DNA of 5,226 bases. It comes from an uncultured Candidatus Melainabacteria bacterium. GTDB taxonomy: Bacteria > Cyanobacteriota > Vampirovibrionia > Gastranaerophilales > Gastranaerophilaceae. The notes beneath the pieces are model-generated. The model made no database searches, was not told where the DNA came from, and was given only the letters and a program-made list of their open reading frames with translations. This document shows positions 1-4,755 of the stretch, one piece after another (the stretch's first letter is position 1; each line of letters starts with the position of its first letter). The position numbers and the translations under genes were made by a program. Location: NCBI GenBank assembly GCA_934675225.1, contig CAKUQA010000128.1, forward strand, positions 1-5,226. Direction: 5' to 3'.

Positions 1-124
1 TAATAAGGGACTTTTCTTTATGATAACAATGAATTTTTATACCTGCAACAGTTACACAAAGAATAAAAAACCATACCACAAATTCAAGCCACACATATTT
101 ATGCATTCCGTTGAAAATTTTCAT
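1..124 (-). CDS. Membrane-anchored protein, N-terminal fragment (runs off left edge)
   Basis: Reading leftward from the ATG at 122-124, 41 codons stay open to the window edge. The peptide begins MKIFNGMHKYVW and carries one hydrophobic segment at about residues 10-30 (LEFVVWFFILCVTVAG), followed by a basic stretch KIHCYHKEK. This looks like a single N-terminal membrane anchor with the main domain beyond the window. An in-frame stop lies six codons upstream, so the start is either Met1 or Met7 (104-106). Neither has a convincing Shine-Dalgarno sequence, but a TATAAT box sits six bases before Met1. The anchor-plus-basic-stretch pattern would fit a MlaD/MCE-type or other envelope protein, but no diagnostic domain is visible and I do not assign a function. 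The open frame and its divergence from rpoZ make a real gene likely. Confidence 0.6.
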   Translation of the reverse strand, partial: MKIFNGMHKYVWLEFVVWFFILCVTVAGIKIHCYHKEKSLI

Positions 125-130
125 ATCGCA

Positions 131-136
131 ATTATA
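131..136 (-). promoter_or_regulatory. -10 box TATAAT of the leftward membrane gene
   Basis: A perfect TATAAT on the minus strand ends six bases before the ATG of the left-edge gene. A start point at the usual distance would fall on or next to that ATG. I find no good -35 box at 16-18 bases; TTGGCA on the minus strand (162-167) is 25 bases away, which is too far. The box could be chance in such AT-rich DNA. Confidence 0.35.
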
Positions 137-160
137 CATCAACCCATATTTTTTTGCTAC

Positions 161-187
161 TTGCCAAAAAAGTTTTTGTATTATACT
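161..187 (+). promoter_or_regulatory. Possible promoter of rpoZ (TTGCCA, 15 bases, TATACT)
   Basis: TTGCCA at 161-166 and TATACT at 182-187 face the omega gene, with a short spacer of 15 bases. A second -10-like hexamer TATAAA (187-192) would give a spacer of 20. Neither is ideal, but the divergent layout requires a rightward promoter somewhere in 125-206. The ribosome binding site GTGAGG follows at 207-212. Confidence 0.35.
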
Positions 188-223
188 ATAAACATATAAA
201 ATAAAAGTGAGGTTTATTAACTT

Positions 224-466
224 ATGATGGATCAGATAATCAAAATTGCATGGGACTTAAACGATAATACTGATAACAGATACAAATTGGTTTATGAAAT
301 TGCGGAATTAGCAAAAAAACTTGTTGATGAAAATCAGGCTAAAAAAGCTCATGATGATTTTAATTTCGAAGAAAATTTTGACACAACTTACAAAAAAGAA
401 AATCCTGTAGAACATGCTATTATGGTAAAAGCTGCAGAAGCTGACGAGGATAGATTAGTAGGTTAA
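224..466 (+). CDS. rpoZ: Probable RNA polymerase omega subunit
   Basis: This 80-residue soluble protein has the layout of the omega subunit, which binds the beta-prime subunit and helps assemble and stabilise RNA polymerase. The segment NRYKLVYEIAELAKKL (residues 18-33) matches the omega core helix, usually NRF/Y-x-LV-x-x-A-x-x-A-R. KKENPVEHAI (57-66) matches the later K-P-V-x-x-A-I element. Between them is an acidic linker (HDDFNFEENFD, 43-53) longer than the usual short loop. Length fits the family (about 60-100). GAGG at 209-212 precedes the start by 11 bases; the second codon is also ATG (227), an equally possible start. No gmk lies upstream, a common neighbour of rpoZ elsewhere; the gene is instead divergent from a membrane protein and closed by an intrinsic terminator, so it is probably transcribed alone. 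The assignment rests on two short motifs and would need a profile search to be firm. Confidence 0.7.
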   Translation: MMDQIIKIAWDLNDNTDNRYKLVYEIAELAKKLVDENQAKKAHDDFNFEENFDTTYKKENPVEHAIMVKAAEADEDRLVG

Positions 467-481
467 TAGAAATTTTTTAAA

Positions 482-509
482 GGCACAAGTTGTATACTTG
501 TGCCCTTTT
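482..509 (+). terminator. Intrinsic terminator after rpoZ
   Basis: GGCACAAGT (482-490) pairs perfectly with ACTTGTGCC (496-504) around the five-base loop TGTAT, giving a nine-base-pair stem followed by C and TTTT, then more T-rich sequence. It starts 15 bases after the rpoZ stop codon and should separate rpoZ from the phosphorylase gene. On the minus strand the stem is followed by TTTAAAAAATT, so weak action there is possible too. Confidence 0.8.
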
Positions 510-556
510 GTGTATTAAAAAGGTCTTACTTAAAACAGATATAAGAGGGGTTAATT

Positions 557-1360
557 ATGGAAAACAGCATCACATTTATTAACGAAAAAACCAATAATTT
601 CAAACCTGAAATCGGAATTATTTTAGGCTCGGGTCTTGGTGAACTTGCAGACGAATATTGTGATATAGCTGTCTCTTATAATAATATTCCCAATTTTATA
701 AAATCAACCGTACAAGGACATAAAGGGAGATTAGTTTTTGCAAAAATTAACAATAAAAATGTTGTAATGATGCAAGGAAGAAACCATTTCTACGAAGGAC
801 ATTCAATGCAAGAAATAACATATCCTGTTAAAGTTATGAAAGCATTAGGTGTAAAAACTCTTATACTTACAAATGCAGCAGGAGCTGTAAATGAAACTTA
901 TAAACCGGCAGATTTGATGTTAATAACAGACCACATAAACAACATGGAAGCTAATCCGCTAATCGGGCCAAATGACAATTTTCTTGGCGAAAGATTTCCT
1001 GACATGACAGAAGTTTATAAAAAAGATTTAATTAAACTTGCAGAAAAATGCGCAACTTCTTTAAACATTAACCTCCAAGAAGGTGTGTATTGGGCAAACT
1101 CAGGTCCAAATTATGAAACTCCTGCAGAAATAAAAATGATTAGAAAACTGGGTGGAGATGCTGTCGGAATGTCAACAGTTCCAGAAGCTATAGTTGCAAA
1201 CTATTGTGGCCTAAGAGTACTCGGAATTAGTTGTATTACAAACGCTGCCAGCTCTGAAACAAGTGGGAAACTTTCGCATGAAGAAGTTATTGATGCCGCA
1301 AATACAGCAAAAACAAAATTCAAAAGTCTAGTACTTGAAATTATTAAAAATATTGACTAA
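557..1360 (+). CDS. punA: Purine nucleoside phosphorylase, trimeric (PNP/MTAP family)
   Basis: The enzyme cleaves purine (deoxy)nucleosides such as inosine and guanosine with phosphate, giving free base and (deoxy)ribose-1-phosphate, in cytosolic purine salvage. All landmarks of the trimeric class are present: phosphate loop GSGLG (24-28), QGHKGR (53-58), QGRNHFYEG (73-81), TNAAG (105-109), GPNYETPAE (183-191), GMSTVPE (204-210), ITN (227-229) and SHEEV (240-244). By analogy with human PNP, E187 and N229 bind the base, Y186 stands at the Phe200 position, M205 and S206 match Met219/Ser220, and H241 matches His257. The Glu/Asn pair predicts 6-oxopurine preference rather than the adenosine preference of the hexameric class or methylthioadenosine use. 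Length (267) is normal and the frame is intact. GAGGGG at 545-550 sits six bases before the ATG. No clear promoter is visible between the rpoZ terminator and this site. The next gene is convergent, so the gene appears to stand alone. Confidence 0.95.
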   Translation: MENSITFINEKTNNFKPEIGIILGSGLGELADEYCDIAVSYNNIPNFIKSTVQGHKGRLVFAKINNKNVVMMQGRNHFYEGHSMQEITYPVKVMKALGVKTLILTNAAGAVNETYKPADLMLITDHINNMEANPLIGPNDNFLGERFPDMTEVYKKDLIKLAEKCATSLNINLQEGVYWANSGPNYETPAEIKMIRKLGGDAVGMSTVPEAIVANYCGLRVLGISCITNAASSETSGKLSHEEVIDAANTAKTKFKSLVLEIIKNID

Positions 1361-1366
1361 TCAATA
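1346..1366 (-). terminator. Weak AT-rich terminator of the 774-residue gene
   Basis: TATTGA (1351-1356) and TCAATA (1361-1366) form a six-base-pair stem with a four-base loop that includes the stop codon of the phosphorylase gene. Read on the minus strand, the stem is followed at once by TTTTT (1350-1346), the geometry of an intrinsic terminator, though the stem holds only one G-C pair. The A-then-T tract at 1368-1383 may add to it and serve both convergent genes. Confidence 0.35.
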
Positions 1367-1393
1367 ATTAAAAAATTTTTAAACAAATCTATT

Positions 1394-3718
1394 TTACGCT
1401 TTTGCAGTTAATTGAGCAGGAGCTGCCGTTTTCGGTTCTTGCGGTTTTTGAGCTACTTCGTAAGTTTTGATTGAACGTTTACCAGTCAAACGTTTCATAA
1501 AGTCATAATATTTTCTTGTAAATCCGGTAGCTTTGTCTTGTTTTTCTTCTATTGCAAGCAATTGTTCTCTTGAATGAGTTCCAACAGGAACACCTACAGA
1601 TTTTCTTGTTAACCATTCACCAATTGTTGTATTAGTTAATGTAATCCAGCTCATTCCAAATAAAGATTGATGATATTGTTTACTAAATGTGCTATTGAAT
1701 AAATCAATCAACAATGTTTGGTAGAACAATCTTGAACCTTCCTGAACAAATCTTTCTTTAAATTTGGTTTTAGCACCTTCAACATCATTACCATTTGATT
1801 TTAACATTACCATGTTATAGTTATCTGTCATCAAGAACCAAATAGTAGCAGCAAGTGCAGCTGTTTTTGCCAAATTAGAAAGTTCACTGTTTGAAACATT
1901 TGACATTGTATCAACATTGAATGCTTTCAAGATATTATCTGTTACATAATCGTGGAATTGTTTCTTATCAATTTTACCTTTAGAATATTTTTCAGCCATA
2001 TTTCCGATATTGTCTACACTTTTTGCTAGTGCTGAAATTTCCGGAGTAGCTTTCTTTGAAGCTTTTGTACCTTTTTTGAATACTGTACTTATGGCGTCAT
2101 CCACAAATTTATATGGCATTGAACCATATTTCCAAATAAACTTAAATGGAGCAATTACGAAATTTACTAAAGGTTTAACTTTTTTATCTTTTTTACCCAA
2201 GCTAATTGACCCATCGGCATTTGTTGCAGTTTTAGCAACTTTTTTATATTTCTCTGCCAATGATGTAAAGCCATTTTCTTCAAGAACTTTTGTTATTGTA
2301 TCAAATTTATCTTTTGAGATTTTATAATCATCAACTTGAGTCAATTTATTATAATGATTTTTGAAAAATCCTGCAAATGATTTCCAAGCATTATCAACAG
2401 CATCAATTTTTCTTGCACCCTTTATTGCAAAGCCACCAACAATAATTGCACCGACAGCTTTTCCAACTGTACCTAAAGATAATAGCGGTTTTTGAGCTTT
2501 TTCTTTATCGTCTTTTTTGTTTTCAGTTGCTTTAAATGAAACTTCAGGTTTTATATTTGCTTCCGGCGCATGGTTTTTAGCATTTTCTTTTCTTGCTTCT
2601 TCCGGAGTTAATCTTGTAATATGTTTTCCGTTTATCACACGAGAAAAGGCTTCTGTAGTAAGAGTCGTTAACGCTGTCATCAACATAATACCCATTTTAG
2701 AGTTATTGATGTATTTGTTTAACGCACCTAAAGTAACTAATGTAATATATGCATTAAAACCAATTCTTGCCATTTCCTGTTTAAATCTGACTTTTTGTTC
2801 ATGGGTTGCAGAATTTTTGTCATCATCCATCATTCGAGACAAGTTGTATGCATCATTTGCCAAGAAAATTGCAGGTGGTAAACCTGAAACAAGTCTGTTT
2901 AAAGAACGTTCATGTTTTGTATCATAGTTACCTGTTTTAGGATCAAACATTTTTATTGAACGTTGAAACATTTCAGCTGACTTTTCGTTATCAGGCAAGT
3001 TTTTAACTTTTTCCATTGTTTCAAAAAGTCCTCTGAGCGAGTTCATTTGGGCATCAACTTTTGAACGTTGTCTGATATTTTTAAACAAAGGTTTTTGTAA
3101 TGTGTCTTGAGCCCAACCTTTAAATGGTTTGATTTTTCCAACTAATTCAACAGCACCATTCAAAATATCTGCAGGCAAAACTTTAACCGGATAAATTAAA
3201 CCGTCCCAAATAAGTTGAGGAATTGTTTTTTTGCGGAAAGATATTTTATCTCCGTCAATTTTAACCATATTATCAGTTAATTTAGACTTTTTAACGTGTT
3301 CTAATAATTCTTCCCCAATAGACGATTGTGTCGTTTTCCCTAATTTATCTTTGGTAATTCCCATATATTTTTGAGAAAATTGAGAAAACTCTTTTATACT
3401 ATATTGACCGGCATCTTTATATCTTGGAGCAAATCTAAGAGCTAAACCTGTTGCCAACAGAGCACCAACAGTATATAAAAGCGGCTTCATTTTGTCGTCT
3501 TTTTTAGGTTTTGGATTTTGTTGTTGATTTGAATTTGCTCCATTAAAAGAAAGACCTTTAAAAGATAAATCATTTAGATTACTTTTTAAAGGTCTCTCAT
3601 TTATTGAATTTTTTAAAGACATGAACTCGGAAGAAAGAGGTGCTCGATTTGGAGATGGTTCTCCGTTCGCCTTATATCGTTGCTTCACTGCGTCGTATGT
3701 ATATCTTCCTACTATCAT
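1394..3718 (-). CDS. Large SFKG-tagged protein of unknown function with two duplicated modules
   Basis: I do not recognise this 774-residue protein. Residues 1-70 are hydrophilic, with no signal peptide, and hold the tag LSFKGLSFNG (51-60). Two related modules follow. Module A (51-365) has SFKG, KKDDKMKPLL (72-81), a hydrophobic segment (80-95), GDKISFRKK (156-164), FLANDAYN (285-292), KVRFKQEMARIG (309-320) and hydrophobic stretches near 321-357. Module B (393-710) repeats the order: SFKA, KKDDK and KPLL (401-413), a hydrophobic segment (414-431), DGSISLGKK (502-510), FLMTDNYN (628-635), KTKFKERFVQEG (650-661) and hydrophobic stretches to 700. The C-terminus is lysine-, proline- and alanine-rich and looks disordered. 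Moderately hydrophobic helices in a lysine-rich protein suggest membrane association, but the topology is unclear. The start is well set: GGGAAGGA (3726-3733) lies seven bases before the ATG. TTGTCA on the minus strand (3764-3769) could be a -35, but no good -10 follows, so read-through from the plsY pair 93 bases upstream is possible. The gene converges on the phosphorylase. Confidence 0.9.
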   Translation of the reverse strand: MIVGRYTYDAVKQRYKANGEPSPNRAPLSSEFMSLKNSINERPLKSNLNDLSFKGLSFNGANSNQQQNPKPKKDDKMKPLLYTVGALLATGLALRFAPRYKDAGQYSIKEFSQFSQKYMGITKDKLGKTTQSSIGEELLEHVKKSKLTDNMVKIDGDKISFRKKTIPQLIWDGLIYPVKVLPADILNGAVELVGKIKPFKGWAQDTLQKPLFKNIRQRSKVDAQMNSLRGLFETMEKVKNLPDNEKSAEMFQRSIKMFDPKTGNYDTKHERSLNRLVSGLPPAIFLANDAYNLSRMMDDDKNSATHEQKVRFKQEMARIGFNAYITLVTLGALNKYINNSKMGIMLMTALTTLTTEAFSRVINGKHITRLTPEEARKENAKNHAPEANIKPEVSFKATENKKDDKEKAQKPLLSLGTVGKAVGAIIVGGFAIKGARKIDAVDNAWKSFAGFFKNHYNKLTQVDDYKISKDKFDTITKVLEENGFTSLAEKYKKVAKTATNADGSISLGKKDKKVKPLVNFVIAPFKFIWKYGSMPYKFVDDAISTVFKKGTKASKKATPEISALAKSVDNIGNMAEKYSKGKIDKKQFHDYVTDNILKAFNVDTMSNVSNSELSNLAKTAALAATIWFLMTDNYNMVMLKSNGNDVEGAKTKFKERFVQEGSRLFYQTLLIDLFNSTFSKQYHQSLFGMSWITLTNTTIGEWLTRKSVGVPVGTHSREQLLAIEEKQDKATGFTRKYYDFMKRLTGKRSIKTYEVAQKPQEPKTAAPAQLTAKA
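1589..2542 (-). repeat. Module B of the internally duplicated protein (residues 393-710)
   Basis: This is the second, diverged copy of the module. It aligns to module A in the same order: SFKA to SFKG, KKDDK to KKDDK, KPLL to KPLL, ISLGKK to ISFRKK, FLMTDNYN to FLANDAYN, KTKFKERFVQEG to KVRFKQEMARIG. Offsets grow from 329 to about 347 residues and then hold near 341-345, as expected of homologous copies with small insertions. DNA identity is largely lost, apart from short matches such as an 11-base T-rich word (2508-2518 and 3495-3505) under the KKDDK codons. Confidence 0.75.
2624..3568 (-). repeat. Module A of the internally duplicated protein (residues 51-365)
   Basis: This is the first copy of the module. 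Compared with module B it has a longer middle (about residues 195-275, with basic and acidic helices such as MNSLRGLFETMEKVKN), where B instead has a lysine-rich KKGTKASKK linker (548-556). Conservation is best in the last 80 residues, from FLxxDxYN to the terminal arginine (R360 against R705), which suggests that this is the functional core. Confidence 0.75.
3552..3595 (-). repeat. 12-base perfect inverted repeat inside the SFKG tag region
   Basis: AGACCTTTAAAA (3552-3563) and TTTTAAAGGTCT (3584-3595) are exact reverse complements, 20 bases apart. One mismatch further out, three more positions also pair. On the mRNA of the 774-residue gene this is a hairpin within codons 42-56: one arm encodes R-P-L-K, the other F-K-G of the SFKG tag. 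It is not followed by a T tract, so it does not look like a terminator. Confidence 0.7.
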
Positions 3719-3811
3719 ATTTCAGTCCTTCCCGACATGTATTTTTTACTGAACATAAAATTTTGACAAGTGCATGTGAATAAAAAATTTACATTATTTC
3801 ATAATTCAAAA

Positions 3812-4018
3812 CTATAAAATAATTTGTTCAATATTACAACCGGATTTATTCTGTAAATTATTTTCTTTATTATTGTTTTGCCAGAAGAAAAATCCGATAG
3901 CAATTGCTGCAACCAAAACAATTATGAAAAATATTTTTGTCAAAATCGCAAAAATTTTCCCGACAACAAATAAAACTATAATTATACCTAATCCAATTAA
4001 TAAAACTGTAAAATCCAT
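3812..4018 (-). CDS. Small hydrophobic membrane protein coupled to plsY
   Basis: This 68-residue protein is hydrophobic from residue 3 to 46, with lysines at 21 and 28 that could mark the turn between two membrane helices (about 3-20 and 29-46). A polar, asparagine-rich tail follows (QNNNKENNLQNKSG) with one cysteine. I recognise no family. The ATG overlaps the plsY stop codon by one base (TAATG), and its ribosome binding site AAGGTGAG (4022-4029) lies inside the last plsY codons, so translation should be coupled to plsY. The tight coupling argues that it is a real gene despite its short length and low complexity. A partner or stabiliser of the membrane acyltransferase is a possible role, but that is a guess from position alone. 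No convincing terminator follows; ATTAT/ATAAT near 3795-3807 makes only a five-pair stem. Confidence 0.7.
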   Translation of the reverse strand: MDFTVLLIGLGIIIVLFVVGKIFAILTKIFFIIVLVAAIAIGFFFWQNNNKENNLQNKSGCNIEQIIL

Positions 4019-4623
4019 TATCTCACCTTATTTTCTTCACCTTTAATAAGTCTTTGAATATTTGTTCTGTGTAACCAAATTATATACAAAGCACCTAGTG
4101 CGCAATAACCGATATACGCAATCGGAGCATGAAATGCCCACATAATAAACGGCGACAAAGCTAAAGCGATTATAGAGCCCAAAGAAACATATCTTGAAAA
4201 AAATGTAATTACAGCCCAAATAGCAGCAATAATCAATCCAACTTGCCAATTAAGAGCTAAAATAGTTCCAACTCCTGATGCAACAGATTTGCCACCTGTG
4301 AATTTTAAGAAAATTGATTTGCTATGACCTAAAATAACTGCAATTGCAGCCAAAACAGGTAACAAACCTATTCCGGTAAAAGACTTTGCAAACATAGCCG
4401 CCAACACAACCGGCAAAGCACCTTTAAAAGCATCCAACAACAATGTTATAAAAAACCATTTTTTACCCATTACACGTTTAACATTTGTTGCTCCGGTTGA
4501 ACCAGAACCAATTGTTCTGATATCTTCTCCCGTAAAAGCTTTTACAATAATATAACCTGTCGGGATTGAACCAATTATATATGCACTTATTATAACCGCT
4601 AATAATTCTAAAACTTTTTCCAT
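4018..4623 (-). CDS. plsY: Acyl-phosphate:glycerol-3-phosphate acyltransferase PlsY
   Basis: PlsY moves the acyl group from acyl-phosphate, made by PlsX, to position 1 of glycerol-3-phosphate, giving lysophosphatidate: the first step of phospholipid synthesis in most bacteria. It is an integral membrane enzyme. At 201 residues it has the usual length and the three conserved loops: GSIPTGY (18-24) with GSGSTGATN (39-47); GHSKSIFLKFTGGKSVASG (99-117) around the GGK glycerol-phosphate loop; and SRYVSLGSI (143-151). The C-terminus HRTNIQRLIKGEENK (185-199) is also typical. Loop one has S-T where many members have N-P or N-T. The frame is open 15 codons further upstream, to 4668, but AGGAG at 4629-4633, five bases before ATG 4621-4623, and the family's usual N-terminus set the start at MEKVLELL. 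No plsX is in the window. The next gene overlaps its stop codon. Confidence 0.95.
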   Translation of the reverse strand: MEKVLELLAVIISAYIIGSIPTGYIIVKAFTGEDIRTIGSGSTGATNVKRVMGKKWFFITLLLDAFKGALPVVLAAMFAKSFTGIGLLPVLAAIAVILGHSKSIFLKFTGGKSVASGVGTILALNWQVGLIIAAIWAVITFFSRYVSLGSIIALALSPFIMWAFHAPIAYIGYCALGALYIIWLHRTNIQRLIKGEENKVR

Positions 4624-4628
4624 TTTTT

Positions 4629-4633
4629 CTCCT
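4629..4633 (-). promoter_or_regulatory. Ribosome binding site that fixes the plsY start
   Basis: AGGAG on the minus strand lies five bases before ATG 4621-4623. The upstream in-frame ATGs at 4645-4647 and 4666-4668 have no comparable site, so the 201-residue product is preferred to the 216-residue one. Confidence 0.85.
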
Positions 4634-4689
4634 ATTGTATTACGCATACCACTTGCGCAATCACCCAAACATCAAGCCCTGATTGAAAA

Positions 4690-4699
4690 CAAAGCTTTG
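4690..4699. promoter_or_regulatory. 10-base palindrome CAAAGCTTTG at the predicted plsY transcript start
   Basis: This perfect palindrome begins six bases downstream of the plsY -10 box, where the start point is expected. It could be an operator for a dimeric regulator or a chance HindIII-type palindrome. A smaller palindrome, TTGCGCAA (4653-4660), and a six-base inverted repeat CAATCA/TGATTG (4658-4663, 4680-4685) lie in the same leader of about 75 bases. No known riboswitch is recognisable. Confidence 0.3.
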
Positions 4700-4705
4700 C
4701 AAATT

Positions 4706-4734
4706 ATTATAACAGGGATATTGTAATAATTCAA
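4706..4734 (-). promoter_or_regulatory. Promoter of plsY and the 68-residue gene
   Basis: On the minus strand, TTGAAT (4729-4734) and TATAAT (4706-4711) are separated by exactly 17 bases, and TG plus one base precedes the -10 box (extended -10). This is the best promoter in the window. Transcription would start near 4699 and leave a leader of about 75 bases before the plsY ATG. Confidence 0.75.
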
Positions 4735-4748
4735 GAATATATTATAAT
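4721..4748 (+). promoter_or_regulatory. Promoter of the secreted-protein gene, interleaved with that of plsY
   Basis: TTGTAA (4721-4726) and TATAAT (4743-4748) are 16 bases apart on the plus strand. The -10 box ends seven bases before ATG 4756, so the transcript would begin at or next to the start codon. Its -35 lies in the plsY spacer and the plsY -35 lies in its spacer. Confidence 0.6.
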
Positions 4749-4755
4749 GTATTTA

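Noticed and set aside
508..545. Separate promoter for the phosphorylase gene
   Set aside because: TTGTGT at 508-513 has no acceptable -10 at the right distance, and TATAAG at 540-545 runs into the ribosome binding site.
1368..1383. Intrinsic terminator of the phosphorylase gene in the A/T tract
   Set aside because: The A-then-T run is self-complementary but has no G-C pairs, and it is not directly next to the six-base-pair hairpin on the plus strand.
2010..2327. Plus-strand open frame of 105 codons
   Set aside because: It lies entirely inside the 774-residue gene on the other strand, has no ribosome binding site, and its product is just the hydrophobic complement of lysine-rich codons.
2517..2927. 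Plus-strand open frame of 136 codons
   Set aside because: Also antisense to the 774-residue gene, whose frame is uninterrupted, has a strong start and shows an internal protein-level duplication. The antisense product looks like no protein.
3735..3769. Promoter for the 774-residue gene (TTGTCA on the minus strand)
   Set aside because: The -35-like hexamer is fair, but 15-19 bases downstream there are only A-runs and nothing close to TATAAT. Mentioned in the gene entry but not listed as a feature.
4043..4249. Minus-strand open frame of 68 codons inside plsY
   Set aside because: It is another reading frame of plsY, which has all its conserved motifs. The Cys/Tyr-rich product is implausible.
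4624..4668. Longer start for plsY, adding 15 residues
   Set aside because: The added residues are polar and not typical of PlsY, and the AGGAG site serves the internal ATG at 4621-4623.
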